Shown: positions 43,588-51,919, counted from the first letter of the stretch. The stretch is 64,000 nt of DNA from Streptomyces sp. NL15-2K (GCF_030551255.1 NZ_CP130630.1:10725001-10789000); one strand, 5' to 3'. Numbers and translations are program-made. The notes: generated by a model not told the origin, from the letters alone.

Positions 43588-44553
43588 TCATCCGTCGTGG
43601 TGCAGCAACCAGCCCTGCCACGCCGACTCGACCATGTCGCGCACCCCGCGCCGGGCCGTCCAGCCGAGCTCCTCGGCTGCTCGGGCGGCCGAGGCGACCG
43701 CACGCGGCGCGTCGCCGGGGCGCCGGGGCTCGACGAGGGGCGGGCGTCGGTCGCCGGTGACCTCGCCGATCACCGTGATCAGTTCGCGCACCGAGACGCC
43801 CTCGCCGCGGCCGATGTTGACCGTCAGGTCGCCTGCGAGGTCACCGAGCCGCCGGGCGGCGGCCAGGTGCGCCTCGGCCAGGTCGGCGACATGGATGTAG
43901 TCGCGGACGCAGGTGCCGTCCGGCGTCGGATGGTCGTCGCCGAAGATCCGCGGGGGCTCGTCGCGGGTCAGCCGGTCGAAGACCATGGGGACGATGTTGA
44001 AGACCCCCGTGTCCGCCAGTTCCGGCGCGGCGGCTCCGGCGACGTTGAAGTAGCGCAGGCACACCGTCGAGATGCCGTGCGCCCGGCCCGCCGCCCGCAC
44101 CAGCCACTCCCCGGCGAGTTTGGTCTCGCCGTACGGGTTCACGGGAGCGCACGGGGTGTCCTCCGTGATCGGATCCGCACCGGGGTCGCCGTAGACGGCC
44201 GCCGACGAGGAGAAGACGAAGCGCTCGACCCCGGCCTCGGCGACCGCCTCCAGCAGTGTGGCGAGACCGCCCAGGTTCTCCCGGTAGTACCGCGCCGGCT
44301 GGGCCACGGACTCGGCGACCTGCTTGCGCGCGGCCAGGTGCAGCACCCCCGTCACCGCGTGTTCGGCCAGCAGTCGTTTCAGCAGGTCGGCGTCCGTCGT
44401 CGATCCCTCGACGAGCGGGACCTCGGCCGGGAGCCGCTCGGGGATTCCGGCCGAGAGGTCGTCCAGCGCGAGGACGCGCTCCCCTGCGTCGGTCATGGCC
44501 CGCGCCACATGGGCCCCGATGTATCCGGCACCGCCGGTGATCAGCCATGTCAT
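43588..44553 (-). CDS. galE: UDP-glucose 4-epimerase
   Basis: 321-residue short-chain dehydrogenase epimerase. The Rossmann start ITGGAGYIGAHVARAM (about 5-20) and Ser/Tyr/Lys catalytic elements (VFSSSAAVYG, NPYGETKLAGEWL with YxxxK) are clear; further on CLRYFNVAGAA and DGTCVRDYIHVADLAEAH are typical GalE. It interconverts UDP-glucose and UDP-galactose. ATG at 44551-44553; the frame is open far upstream, but that part lies in the divergent promoter. It is divergent from the CDP-alcohol phosphotransferase operon (292-base shared region), and could supply a UDP-sugar to the glycosyltransferase of that operon. Confidence 0.92.
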   Translation of the reverse strand: MTWLITGGAGYIGAHVARAMTDAGERVLALDDLSAGIPERLPAEVPLVEGSTTDADLLKRLLAEHAVTGVLHLAARKQVAESVAQPARYYRENLGGLATLLEAVAEAGVERFVFSSSAAVYGDPGADPITEDTPCAPVNPYGETKLAGEWLVRAAGRAHGISTVCLRYFNVAGAAAPELADTGVFNIVPMVFDRLTRDEPPRIFGDDHPTPDGTCVRDYIHVADLAEAHLAAARRLGDLAGDLTVNIGRGEGVSVRELITVIGEVTGDRRPPLVEPRRPGDAPRAVASAARAAEELGWTARRGVRDMVESAWQGWLLHHDG

Positions 44554-44797
44554 GGTCGCCCACCCTATGCCGAGCCCGCCGCGTTCAGCGGAATGTCCCG
44601 GATGCCCGGTGTGTGGGCGCGCGGTTTGTGGGCGGGGCCCCGGATCCCTGATGATGATCGCGGCAAAGGCCGGGGGAGACGGTGTTGATCGGCCCGTGAA
44701 CGGGCGGTGAACGCGGCCCTCCGGGGATCCGATAGCCTCTGCCGACATGCCGCCCGCCTGGTGTAGCCGAGCCACACCTGAGGAGGGCGCCCCCACC

Positions 44798-44839
44798 ATG
44801 TACATGACCGACGCCCGGGCGTCGGCACCCAGGGAGTGA
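44798..44839 (+). CDS. Candidate leader peptide upstream of the CDP-alcohol operon
   Basis: 13-codon frame (Met-Tyr-Met-Thr-Asp-Ala-Arg-Ala-Ser-Ala-Pro-Arg-Glu-stop) preceded by AGGAGG with 11-base spacing. Its middle lies in an 18-base perfect palindrome (44808-44825), and its stop is 7 bases before the TTG start of the first operon gene. The main gene uses a rare TTG start, so coupled or attenuated translation is plausible. It may also be chance. Confidence 0.4.
   Translation: MYMTDARASAPRE
44808..44825. promoter_or_regulatory. 18-bp perfect palindrome
   Basis: CCGACGCCCGGGCGTCGG, a perfect 18-base palindrome, sits 21-38 bases upstream of the first gene of the exporter operon, in its untranslated leader. 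As DNA it could be an operator; as RNA it would form a stable hairpin close to the start codon and the candidate leader peptide. Confidence 0.45.
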
Positions 44840-44845
44840 GTTCGG

Positions 44846-46633
44846 TTGTCGACCGCCATCCTCACCGGTCAGCCGGTCCCCGGATCGTCGATCGAGGGCG
44901 ATCTGCGGTCCCTCGGCTTCGACGTTCGGATCGCCACCGACGCCTCCGACGCCGAGACGATCCTCGCCCAGGCGCCCGGTGACCAGCGGGTCGCCGTGGT
45001 CGACGCCCGCTTCGTGGGCCACGTCCACGCGCTGCGCCTCGGCCTCACCGACCCCCGCTTCCCGCTCGCCGCGGTGCCGGGCGCCGTGACCGCCCAACCG
45101 GCCGGCCGCCAGGCCCTCACCCGAGCGGTGGCACGCGAGAACTCGGCCGGCGGCGGCACGGTCGTCGCCGTGGACAGCCTCGCCGACCGCATCGTCACCG
45201 CCCTCGACGACGACGGTGCCGACGTGCACCGCCCCGAGCTCGGCAGCCTGGTCGCCGAGGTCCCCGCCGACCCGCAGGCCCGCAACGAGGCACGGCAGTC
45301 CGTCGCCGCCGTCGACGACGAGGCCGTACGCCTGAAGTCGGCCGTGAAGTCCCGCGACGGCTTCTTCACCACCTTCTGCATCAGCCCGTACTCGCGCTAC
45401 CTCGCCCGCTGGTGCGCCCGCCGGGGCCTGACCCCGAACCAGGTCACCACCGCCTCGCTCCTCACCGCCCTGATCGCGGCGGGCTGCGCGGCCACCGGCA
45501 CCCGCGGCGGCTTCATAGCGGCCGGCGTCCTGCTGCTCGCGTCCTTCGTCCTGGACTGCACCGACGGACAACTCGCCCGTTACTCCCTGCAGTACTCCAC
45601 GCTCGGCGCCTGGCTGGACGCCACCTTCGACCGGGCCAAGGAGTACGCCTACTACGCCGGCCTCGCCCTGGGAGCCGCACGCGGCGGCGACGACGTCTGG
45701 GCGCTCGCCCTGGGCGCGATGGTCCTGCAGACCTGCCGGCACGTCGTGGACTTCTCCTTCAACGAGGCCAACCACGACGCCACCGCCAACACCAGTCCCA
45801 CGGCGGCCCTTTCGGACAAGCTCGACAGCGTCGGCTGGACGGTGTGGGTGCGCCGCATGATCGTGCTGCCGATCGGCGAGCGCTGGGCGATGATCGCCGT
45901 CCTGACGGCGGCGACCACTCCTCGTATCACCTTCTACGCGCTGCTCATCGGATGCGCGTTCGCGGCGACGTACACCACGGCGGGGCGCGTGCTGAGGTCG
46001 CTGACCCGTAAGGCACAGCGGACCGACCGGGCGGCGCAGGCGCTGGCGGACCTGGCGGACAGCGGGCCGCTCGCCTCACTCGTGGGGCGTGTCACACGCG
46101 CCCGCATCGGCGCCCCGCTGCTGGTGGCGCTGGCCGGGACGGCCGTCCTTGCCGTGTCCCTCTTCTCCGGGGTCACTTGGGCACCCGTCGTCGGCGCGGT
46201 CGTTTACACGATCACCGCCGGTCAGGCGCTGTACCGTCCTCTGAAGGGCACCCTCGACTGGCTCGTCCCCCCGCTCCTCCGGGCCGCCGAGTACGGCACC
46301 GTCCTGGTACTCGCAGCCCAAGCGGACGTGAACGGAGCCCTTCCTGCGGCTTTCGGGCTGGTGGGGGCGGTCGCCTACCATCACTACGACACGGTGTACC
46401 GCATCCGCGGCAACGCCGGAGCGCCCCCGGCCTGGCTGGTGCGCGCCGTCGGGGGGCACGAAGGGCGGACGCTGCTCGTCACCGTCCTGGCCGCGGCGCT
46501 GTCCGCCTCGCAGTTCAAGGTCGCGCTCACGGTCCTCGCCGTGGCTGTGGCTGTGGTGGTGCTCCTCGAGAGCATCCGCTTCTGGGTGTCCTCCGGGGCC
46601 CCCGCCGTACACGACGAAGGAGAACCCGCATGA
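44846..46633 (+). CDS. CDP-alcohol phosphotransferase with extra N- and C-terminal domains (DUF5941-type)
   Basis: 595-residue integral membrane enzyme. An N-terminal soluble part (1-165) begins like a nucleotide-binding fold without clear catalytic motifs. The CDP-OH-P domain follows, with the full canonical motif D237-x2-D240-G241-x2-A244-R245-x8-G254-x3-D258-x3-D262, so it should transfer a phospho-alcohol or phosphatidyl group from a CDP-activated donor. The C-terminal part (about 420-585) has several further membrane helices (the DUF5941-type region as I recall). The TTG start at 44846 follows GGGAG. First gene of the seven-gene exporter operon; its stop overlaps the cytidylyltransferase start (ATGA). 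The acceptor and product are unknown. Confidence 0.87.
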   Translation: MSTAILTGQPVPGSSIEGDLRSLGFDVRIATDASDAETILAQAPGDQRVAVVDARFVGHVHALRLGLTDPRFPLAAVPGAVTAQPAGRQALTRAVARENSAGGGTVVAVDSLADRIVTALDDDGADVHRPELGSLVAEVPADPQARNEARQSVAAVDDEAVRLKSAVKSRDGFFTTFCISPYSRYLARWCARRGLTPNQVTTASLLTALIAAGCAATGTRGGFIAAGVLLLASFVLDCTDGQLARYSLQYSTLGAWLDATFDRAKEYAYYAGLALGAARGGDDVWALALGAMVLQTCRHVVDFSFNEANHDATANTSPTAALSDKLDSVGWTVWVRRMIVLPIGERWAMIAVLTAATTPRITFYALLIGCAFAATYTTAGRVLRSLTRKAQRTDRAAQALADLADSGPLASLVGRVTRARIGAPLLVALAGTAVLAVSLFSGVTWAPVVGAVVYTITAGQALYRPLKGTLDWLVPPLLRAAEYGTVLVLAAQADVNGALPAAFGLVGAVAYHHYDTVYRIRGNAGAPPAWLVRAVGGHEGRTLLVTVLAAALSASQFKVALTVLAVAVAVVVLLESIRFWVSSGAPAVHDEGEPA

Positions 46634-47382
46634 TCGGCCTCGTGCTGGCGGCCGGCGCCGGACGGCGTCTGCGCCCCTACACCGACAGCCTGCCCAAGGC
46701 GCTGGTGCCGGTGGGGCCCGCGGGCATAGAGGGCGAACCCACGGTTCTGGACCTGACCCTCGGCAACTTCGCCGAGATCGGCCTGACCGAGGTCGCGATC
46801 ATCGTCGGCTACCGCAAGGAGGCCGTGTACGAGCGCAAGGCGGCCCTGGAGGCGAAATACGGCCTCAAGCTCACCCTCATCGACAACGACAAGGCCGAGG
46901 AGTGGAACAACGCCTACTCCCTGTGGTGCGGCCGCGACGCCCTCAAGGGCGGCGTGATCCTCGCCAACGGCGACACCGTGCACCCGGTCTCCGTCGAGAA
47001 GACGCTGCTCGCCGCCCGCGGCGACGGCAAGAAGATCATCCTCGCTCTGGACACCGTGAAGTCGCTGGCCGACGAGGAGATGAAGGTCGTCGTCGACCCC
47101 GGCAAGGGCATGACGAAGATCACCAAACTCATGGACCCGGCCGAGGCGACCGGCGAGTACATCGGTGTCACGCTCATCGAGGGCGACGCCGCCCCGGAGC
47201 TGGCCGACGCGCTGAGGACCGTGTGGGAGACCGACCCGCAGCAGTTCTACGAGCACGGCTACCAGGAACTGGTCAACCGCGGCTTCCGTATCGACGTCGC
47301 GCCGATCGGCGACGTCAAGTGGGTGGAGATCGACAACCATGACGATCTCGCCCGTGGACGGGAGATCGCGTGCCAGTACTGA
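46630..47382 (+). CDS. LicC-like cytidylyltransferase (sugar-phosphate nucleotidyltransferase fold)
   Basis: 250-residue nucleotidyltransferase. The N-terminal signature LVLAAGAGRRLRPYTDSLPKAL (about 4-25, with the GxGxRLxP..PK pattern) binds NTP. The EEWNNAYSLWCGRDAL segment (about 91-106) is the WNNxYSLWxxRD motif of the LicC/PntC phosphocholine and phosphonoalkyl cytidylyltransferases. KWVEIDNHDDL near the end holds a metal-binding Asp. It should make a CDP-alcohol donor from CTP and a phospho-alcohol, fitting the two CDP-alcohol phosphotransferases around it. It overlaps the previous gene by four bases and the next by 13. A UTP- or dTTP-using sugar enzyme is the alternative. Confidence 0.85.
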   Translation: MIGLVLAAGAGRRLRPYTDSLPKALVPVGPAGIEGEPTVLDLTLGNFAEIGLTEVAIIVGYRKEAVYERKAALEAKYGLKLTLIDNDKAEEWNNAYSLWCGRDALKGGVILANGDTVHPVSVEKTLLAARGDGKKIILALDTVKSLADEEMKVVVDPGKGMTKITKLMDPAEATGEYIGVTLIEGDAAPELADALRTVWETDPQQFYEHGYQELVNRGFRIDVAPIGDVKWVEIDNHDDLARGREIACQY

Positions 47383-48431
47383 CGAGGCTGATTCCTTCGC
47401 CGGTCGTCGTGGACATCCGCCCGGGTGCCCTCGACGACCTGGGCTGTGTGCTCGCCGACGAGCGCATCTCGCACTCCGGCAAGCTCGCCGTCGCCGTCAG
47501 CGGCGGCTCCGGCGCCAGACTCCGCGAGCGCATCGCCCCTTCGCTGCCCGGCGCGACCTGGTACGAGGTCGGCGGCGGCACCCTCGACGACGCGGTCCGG
47601 CTGGCGAGCGACATAAAGGCCGGCCACTACGACGCGGTCGTCGGCCTGGGCGGCGGCAAGATCATCGACTGTGCCAAGTTCGCGGCGGCACGCGTCGGCC
47701 TCCCGCTGGTCGCCGTACCCACGAACCTCGCGCACGACGGCCTGTGCTCACCGGTCGCGACCCTCGACAACGACGCCGGCCGCGGCTCGTACGGCGTACC
47801 GAACCCGATCGCGGTCGTCATCGACCTGGACGTCATCCGCGACGCCCCGGTGCGGTTCGTACGGGCCGGCATCGGCGACGCCGTCTCCAACATCTCCGCG
47901 ATCGCGGACTGGGAGCTCGCCAACCGGGTGAAGGGCGAGAAGATCGACGGCCTCGCCGCCGCGATCGCCCGGCAGGCGGGCGAGGCGGTGCTCAGACACC
48001 CGGGCGGCATCGGGGACACCGGCTTCCTCCAGGTGCTGGCCGAGGCACTCGTCCTCAGTGGTATCGCCATGTCGGTGTCGGGCGACTCACGGCCGTCCTC
48101 CGGGGCGTGCCACGAGATCAACCACGCCTTCGATCTGCTGTTCCCCAAGCGGGCCGCGGCCCACGGCGAGCAGTGCGGTCTCGGCGCGGCCTTCGCGATG
48201 TACCTGCGCGGGGCCCATGAGGAGTCGGCGTACATGGCCGAGGTGCTGCGTCGGCACGGGCTGCCGGTACTGCCGGAGGAGATCGGCTTCACGACGGACG
48301 AGTTCGTCAGGGTCGTGGAGTTCGCTCCGGAGACCCGGCCCGGCCGCTACACGATCCTCGAACACCTCGACCTGACCACCGACCAGATCAAGGACACCTA
48401 CGCCGACTATGTCAAGGCCATCGGTAGCTGA
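47370..48431 (+). CDS. Glycerol-1-phosphate dehydrogenase-like (AraM/EgsA-type) iron-containing alcohol dehydrogenase
   Basis: 353-residue Fe-ADH_2-type dehydrogenase. NAD-binding GLGGGKIIDCAKFAA (about 91-105) and metal-binding PTNLAHDGLCSP (about 115-126, Asp ligand), SGDSRPSSGACHEINHAFDLL (about 233-253) and AAHGEQCGLG (about 260-269, His ligand) follow the pattern of sn-glycerol-1-phosphate dehydrogenases. Such enzymes reduce dihydroxyacetone phosphate to glycerol-1-phosphate, the mirror image of the usual bacterial glycerol-3-phosphate. A related phospho-aldehyde reductase is possible. The GTG start at 47370 overlaps the previous gene. Between a cytidylyltransferase and a CDP-alcohol phosphotransferase, it most likely makes the phospho-alcohol that becomes activated. 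Confidence 0.82.
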   Translation: MPVLTRLIPSPVVVDIRPGALDDLGCVLADERISHSGKLAVAVSGGSGARLRERIAPSLPGATWYEVGGGTLDDAVRLASDIKAGHYDAVVGLGGGKIIDCAKFAAARVGLPLVAVPTNLAHDGLCSPVATLDNDAGRGSYGVPNPIAVVIDLDVIRDAPVRFVRAGIGDAVSNISAIADWELANRVKGEKIDGLAAAIARQAGEAVLRHPGGIGDTGFLQVLAEALVLSGIAMSVSGDSRPSSGACHEINHAFDLLFPKRAAAHGEQCGLGAAFAMYLRGAHEESAYMAEVLRRHGLPVLPEEIGFTTDEFVRVVEFAPETRPGRYTILEHLDLTTDQIKDTYADYVKAIGS

Positions 48432-49188
48432 ACTCCGACCGGTCGTCCACCCCGCAGGGGTGAAGGACCGGCGCAGCGGTGAGCACTGGGCGGGACGCCT
48501 GTACATGCGGGAGATCTCGCTGCGGGTGGACCGGTACCTGGTGAACACGCGGGTCACGCCCAACCAGCTGACCTACCTGATGACCGTCTTCGGCGTGCTC
48601 GCGGCCCCGGCCCTGCTGGTGCCGGGGATCGCGGGCGCCGTGCTCGGCGTGCTGATGGTCCAGCTCTATCTGCTGCTCGACTGCGTCGACGGCGAGATCG
48701 CGCGCTGGAAGCAGCAGTTCTCGCTCGGCGGGGTCTATCTGGACCGGGTCGGCGCCTATCTGACCGATGCCGCGGTCCTCGTCGGCTTCGGCCTGCGCGC
48801 CGCCGATCTGTGGGGCACCGGGCGGATCGACTGGCTCTGGGCCTTCCTCGGCACCCTGGCCGCCCTCGGCGCGATCCTGATCAAGGCCGAGACCGACCTC
48901 GTCGGCGTCGCCCGCCACCAGGGCGGACTGCCGCCGGTCCAGGAGACGGCGTCCGAGCCCCGCTCGTCCGGCATGGCGCTGGCCCGCAAGGCCGCCGCGG
49001 CACTGAAGTTCCACCGCCTGGTGCTCGGGATCGAGGCGTCCCTGCTGATCCTGGTCCTGGCGGTCCTGGACCAGATGCGGGACGACCTGTTCTTCTCCCG
49101 GCTCGGCGTCGCGGTGCTGGCCGGCATCGCGCTCCTGCAGACCCTGCTGCACCTGGTGTCCATCCTCGCGTCGAGCAGGCTGAGGTGA
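48409..49188 (+). CDS. CDP-alcohol phosphotransferase (second copy, variant active site)
   Basis: 259-residue membrane protein with about six hydrophobic segments (e.g. TYLMTVFGVLAAPALLVPGI, about 55-74). The motif is D91-x2-D94-G95-x2-A98-R99-x8-G108-x3-D112-x3-A116, so the final Asp, proposed as the catalytic base in this superfamily, is Ala; Asp120 is the only nearby acid. The N-terminal soluble segment (1-50) includes RRSGEHWAGRLYMREISLRVDR. It may be an inactive partner, use another base, or transfer to a special acceptor. It overlaps the dehydrogenase gene by 23 bases and shares the GTGA overlap with the glycosyltransferase. Clearly co-translated with its neighbours. Confidence 0.87.
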   Translation: MSRPSVAELRPVVHPAGVKDRRSGEHWAGRLYMREISLRVDRYLVNTRVTPNQLTYLMTVFGVLAAPALLVPGIAGAVLGVLMVQLYLLLDCVDGEIARWKQQFSLGGVYLDRVGAYLTDAAVLVGFGLRAADLWGTGRIDWLWAFLGTLAALGAILIKAETDLVGVARHQGGLPPVQETASEPRSSGMALARKAAAALKFHRLVLGIEASLLILVLAVLDQMRDDLFFSRLGVAVLAGIALLQTLLHLVSILASSRLR

Positions 49189-50084
49189 CCGCCGTGGAGG
49201 CTTCTTCCTCATTGAAGGTCGGCGCGGTCGTCATCACCATGGGCAACCGCCCCGACGAGCTGCGCGCCCTGCTCGACTCCATCGCCAAGCAGGACGGCGA
49301 GAAGGTCGAGGTGGTCGTGGTCGGCAACGGCTCGCCCGTCCCGGACGTCCCCGACGGTGTCCGGACCATCGAACTGCCCGAGAACCTCGGCATCCCCGGC
49401 GGCCGCAATGTCGGCATCGAGGCCTTCGGCCCCGGCGGCCGCGACGTCGACGTACTGCTCTTCCTGGACGACGACGGCCTCCTGGCGCACCACGACACCG
49501 CCGAACTGTGCCGTCAGGCCTTCGAGGCCGACCCGGCGCTCGGCATCATCAGCTTCCGCATCGCCGACCCGGACACCGGCGTCACCCAGCGCCGGCACGT
49601 GCCGCGCCTGCGCGCCTCCGACCCGATGCGCTCCTCCCGCGTGACCACCTTCCTCGGCGGCGCCAACGCCGTCCGTACGCGGGTCTTCGCCGAAGTCGGC
49701 GGGCTTCCGGACGAATTCTTCTACGCCCACGAGGAAACCGACCTGGCCTGGCGGGCCATCGACGGGGGCTGGATGATCGACTACCGGTCCGACATGGTGC
49801 TGTACCACCCCACGACCGCACCCTCGCGGCACGCGGTCTACCACCGCATGGTCGCCCGCAACCGCGTCTGGCTCGCCCGCCGCAACCTGCCCCTGCCCCT
49901 GATCCCGGTCTACCTCGGCGCATGGCTGCTGCTCACCCTGGTGCGCCGGCCCTCGCGGCCCGCCCTGAAGGCGTGGTTCGGCGGATTCCGGGAAGGCTGG
50001 AGCACGCCGTGCGGGCCGCGCCGGCCCATGAAGTGGCGTACGGTATGGCGGCTGACCCGACTGGGCCGGCCCCCTGTCATCTGA
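49185..50084 (+). CDS. Glycosyltransferase family 2
   Basis: 299-residue GT-A fold transferase. The N-terminal VGAVVITMGNRPDELRALLDS, ENLGIPGGRNVG (about 66-77) and LFLDDDGLLAHHD (DxD, about 91-103) bind nucleotide-sugar and metal. FYAHEETDLAWRAIDGGW (about 180-197) has the ED-type catalytic motif. A C-terminal hydrophobic segment (LIPVYLGAWLLLTLV, about 245-260) should anchor it to the membrane. The GTG at 49185 overlaps the previous stop by four bases; the much longer open frame is a shadow of the previous gene. It should add one sugar to a lipid or polymer built by the CDP-alcohol enzymes. Rhamnosyl- or galactofuranosyl-type transfer is possible. Confidence 0.88.
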   Translation: MTAVEASSSLKVGAVVITMGNRPDELRALLDSIAKQDGEKVEVVVVGNGSPVPDVPDGVRTIELPENLGIPGGRNVGIEAFGPGGRDVDVLLFLDDDGLLAHHDTAELCRQAFEADPALGIISFRIADPDTGVTQRRHVPRLRASDPMRSSRVTTFLGGANAVRTRVFAEVGGLPDEFFYAHEETDLAWRAIDGGWMIDYRSDMVLYHPTTAPSRHAVYHRMVARNRVWLARRNLPLPLIPVYLGAWLLLTLVRRPSRPALKAWFGGFREGWSTPCGPRRPMKWRTVWRLTRLGRPPVI

Positions 50085-50177
50085 CAAGCTCGTTCCTGAG
50101 AGCACCGGGGCCGCGAGGTTCCGGGCTCATGCCATGCCCGCACAGGCTGCGCATCTCGAAGACGAAAGTTTCCACTA

Positions 50178-51107
50178 GTGAGTGAGACAACACACGACGG
50201 CAGGGTCGCGGTGAGCGCGCCCGCGCCGCCCGACGAGGGCCTCACGGCGGCACAGCTCGCCGCCAAGCACGGGCTCACCGTGAGCGGCGCCCGCCCCTCC
50301 CTCGTCGAGTACGTCCGTCAGCTCTGGGACCGGCGCCACTTCATCCTCGCCTTCTCTCGGGCGAAGCTGACCGCCCAGTACAGCCAGGCCAAGCTCGGAC
50401 AGCTGTGGCAGGTGGTCACCCCACTGCTGAACGCGGCCGTGTACTTCTTCATCTTCGGCCTGCTCCTGGAGGCCGACCGGGGCATGGACCGCGAGGTGTA
50501 CATCCCGTTTCTCGTCACGGGCGTGTTCGTCTTCACGTTCACGCAGAGCTCGGTGATGGCGGGCGTGCGCGCGATCTCCGGCAACCTCGGCCTGGTGCGC
50601 GCGCTGCACTTCCCGCGCGCCTCGCTGCCGGTCTCCTTCGCGTTGCAGCAGCTCCAGCAGCTGTTGTTCTCGATGATCGTGCTGTTCGCCATCGTGGTCG
50701 GCTTCGGGAGCTATCCGGACCTGTCCTGGGCGCTGATCGTGCCAGCCCTCGTCCTGCAGTTCTGCTTCAACACCGGCCTCGCTCTGATCATGGCCCGGGC
50801 CGGCGCCAAGACCCCGGACCTGGCGCAGCTGATGCCCTTCGTGATGCGTACGTGGATGTATGCCTCCGGCGTGATGTTCTCCATCCCGATCTTCCTGGCC
50901 GACAAGCCGGACTGGATCGCGAACATCCTGCAGTGGAACCCCGCCGCGATCTACATGGACCTGATGCGTTTCGCCCTCATCGAGGACTACGGCTCGGAGT
51001 ACCTGCCCGAGCACGTCTGGGCGGCCGCGGGCGGCTGGGCGCTGCTGCTGGCGCTCGGTGGTTTCGTGTACTTCTGGAAGGCGGAGGAGAGGTACGGCCG
51101 TGGCTGA
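50178..51107 (+). CDS. ABC-2 type exporter permease (TagG/Wzm-like)
   Basis: 309-residue polysaccharide/teichoic-acid export permease with about six membrane helices (LNAAVYFFIFGLLLEAD, FLVTGVFVFTFTQSSVMAGV and later ones). AKLTAQYSQAKLGQLWQVVTPL at about 63-84 is the TagG/Wzm amphipathic elbow with the LG.LW motif, and NILQWNPAAIYMDLMRFALIED (about 250-271) is the typical periplasmic helix. The GTG start at 50178 lies 93 bases after the glycosyltransferase. It pairs with the ATPase that overlaps its end by eight bases. The predicted cargo is a lipid-linked glycopolymer or glycophospholipid made by the upstream genes. Confidence 0.9.
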   Translation: MSETTHDGRVAVSAPAPPDEGLTAAQLAAKHGLTVSGARPSLVEYVRQLWDRRHFILAFSRAKLTAQYSQAKLGQLWQVVTPLLNAAVYFFIFGLLLEADRGMDREVYIPFLVTGVFVFTFTQSSVMAGVRAISGNLGLVRALHFPRASLPVSFALQQLQQLLFSMIVLFAIVVGFGSYPDLSWALIVPALVLQFCFNTGLALIMARAGAKTPDLAQLMPFVMRTWMYASGVMFSIPIFLADKPDWIANILQWNPAAIYMDLMRFALIEDYGSEYLPEHVWAAAGGWALLLALGGFVYFWKAEERYGRG

Positions 51108-51879
51108 GCACAAGACCGACGAGCGCATCCCCACCGTCATCGCGGACGACCTGCACATCGTCTACCGGGTCAACGGCGCCAAGACCGGCAAGGGCAGCGC
51201 GACCGCCGCACTCAGCCGCATCCTCAAGCGCGGCGAGGAACGCGGTGTACGGAAGGTGCACGCCGTCCGCGGCGTCTCCTTCGTCGCCTACCGCGGCGAG
51301 GCCGTCGGCCTGATCGGCTCCAACGGCTCCGGAAAGTCGACCCTGCTGCGCGCCATCGCCGGCCTGCTCCCGGCCGAGAGCGGCAAGGTCTACACCGACG
51401 GCCAGCCGTCCCTGCTCGGCGTCAACGCGGCCCTCATGAACGACCTCACGGGCGAGCGGAACGTCATATTGGGCGGGCTGGCCATGGGCATGTCCCGGGA
51501 GCAGATCAAGGAGCGCTACCAGGACATCGTCGACTTCTCCGGCATCAACGAGAAGGGCGACTTCATCACGCTGCCGATGCGGACGTACTCCTCCGGCATG
51601 GCGGCCCGCCTGCGTTTCTCCATCGCCGCCGCCAAGGACCACGACGTCCTCATGATCGACGAGGCGCTGGCCACCGGTGACCGCAAGTTCCAGAAGCGTT
51701 CCGAGGAGCGCATCCGCGAGCTGCGCAAGGAGGCCGGCACCGTGTTTCTGGTCAGTCACAACAACAAGTCGATCCGTGACACCTGCAACCGTGTGCTGTG
51801 GCTGGAGCGCGGTGAGCTGCGCATGGACGGTCCGACGGACGAGGTCCTCAAGGAGTACGAGAAGTTCACGGGCAAGTAG
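51100..51879 (+). CDS. ABC exporter ATP-binding protein (TagH/Wzt-like)
   Basis: 259-residue ATPase. An N-terminal extension (about 1-55, with the DLHIVYRVNG strand) precedes HAVRGVSFVAYRGEAVGLIG and Walker A GSNGSGKST (about 78-86). The signature YSSGMAARLRFSIAAA (about 165-180) and DEALATGDRKFQKRSEERI are diagnostic of the polysaccharide/teichoic-acid exporters (Wzt/TagH). It has no carbohydrate-binding C-terminal domain. GTG at 51100 lies within the permease gene end. It ends the operon, followed by a strong terminator hairpin. It should energise export of the product to the outside of the membrane. Confidence 0.92.
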   Translation: MAEHKTDERIPTVIADDLHIVYRVNGAKTGKGSATAALSRILKRGEERGVRKVHAVRGVSFVAYRGEAVGLIGSNGSGKSTLLRAIAGLLPAESGKVYTDGQPSLLGVNAALMNDLTGERNVILGGLAMGMSREQIKERYQDIVDFSGINEKGDFITLPMRTYSSGMAARLRFSIAAAKDHDVLMIDEALATGDRKFQKRSEERIRELRKEAGTVFLVSHNNKSIRDTCNRVLWLERGELRMDGPTDEVLKEYEKFTGK

Positions 51880-51919
51880 TCCACCCGGACCCGGGCGAAA
51901 CGGCCCACCCCGCTTCCCA

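Noticed and set aside
44554..44845. Long N-terminal extension of galE
   Set aside because: The extra ~104 codons lie in the divergent promoter region, and the Rossmann motif begins at the ATG at 44553.
48810..49184. N-terminal extension of the glycosyltransferase
   Set aside because: The upstream 125 codons are an Arg/Pro/Gly-rich shadow of the CDP-alcohol phosphotransferase; the GTG overlapping its stop gives the normal GT2 N-terminus.
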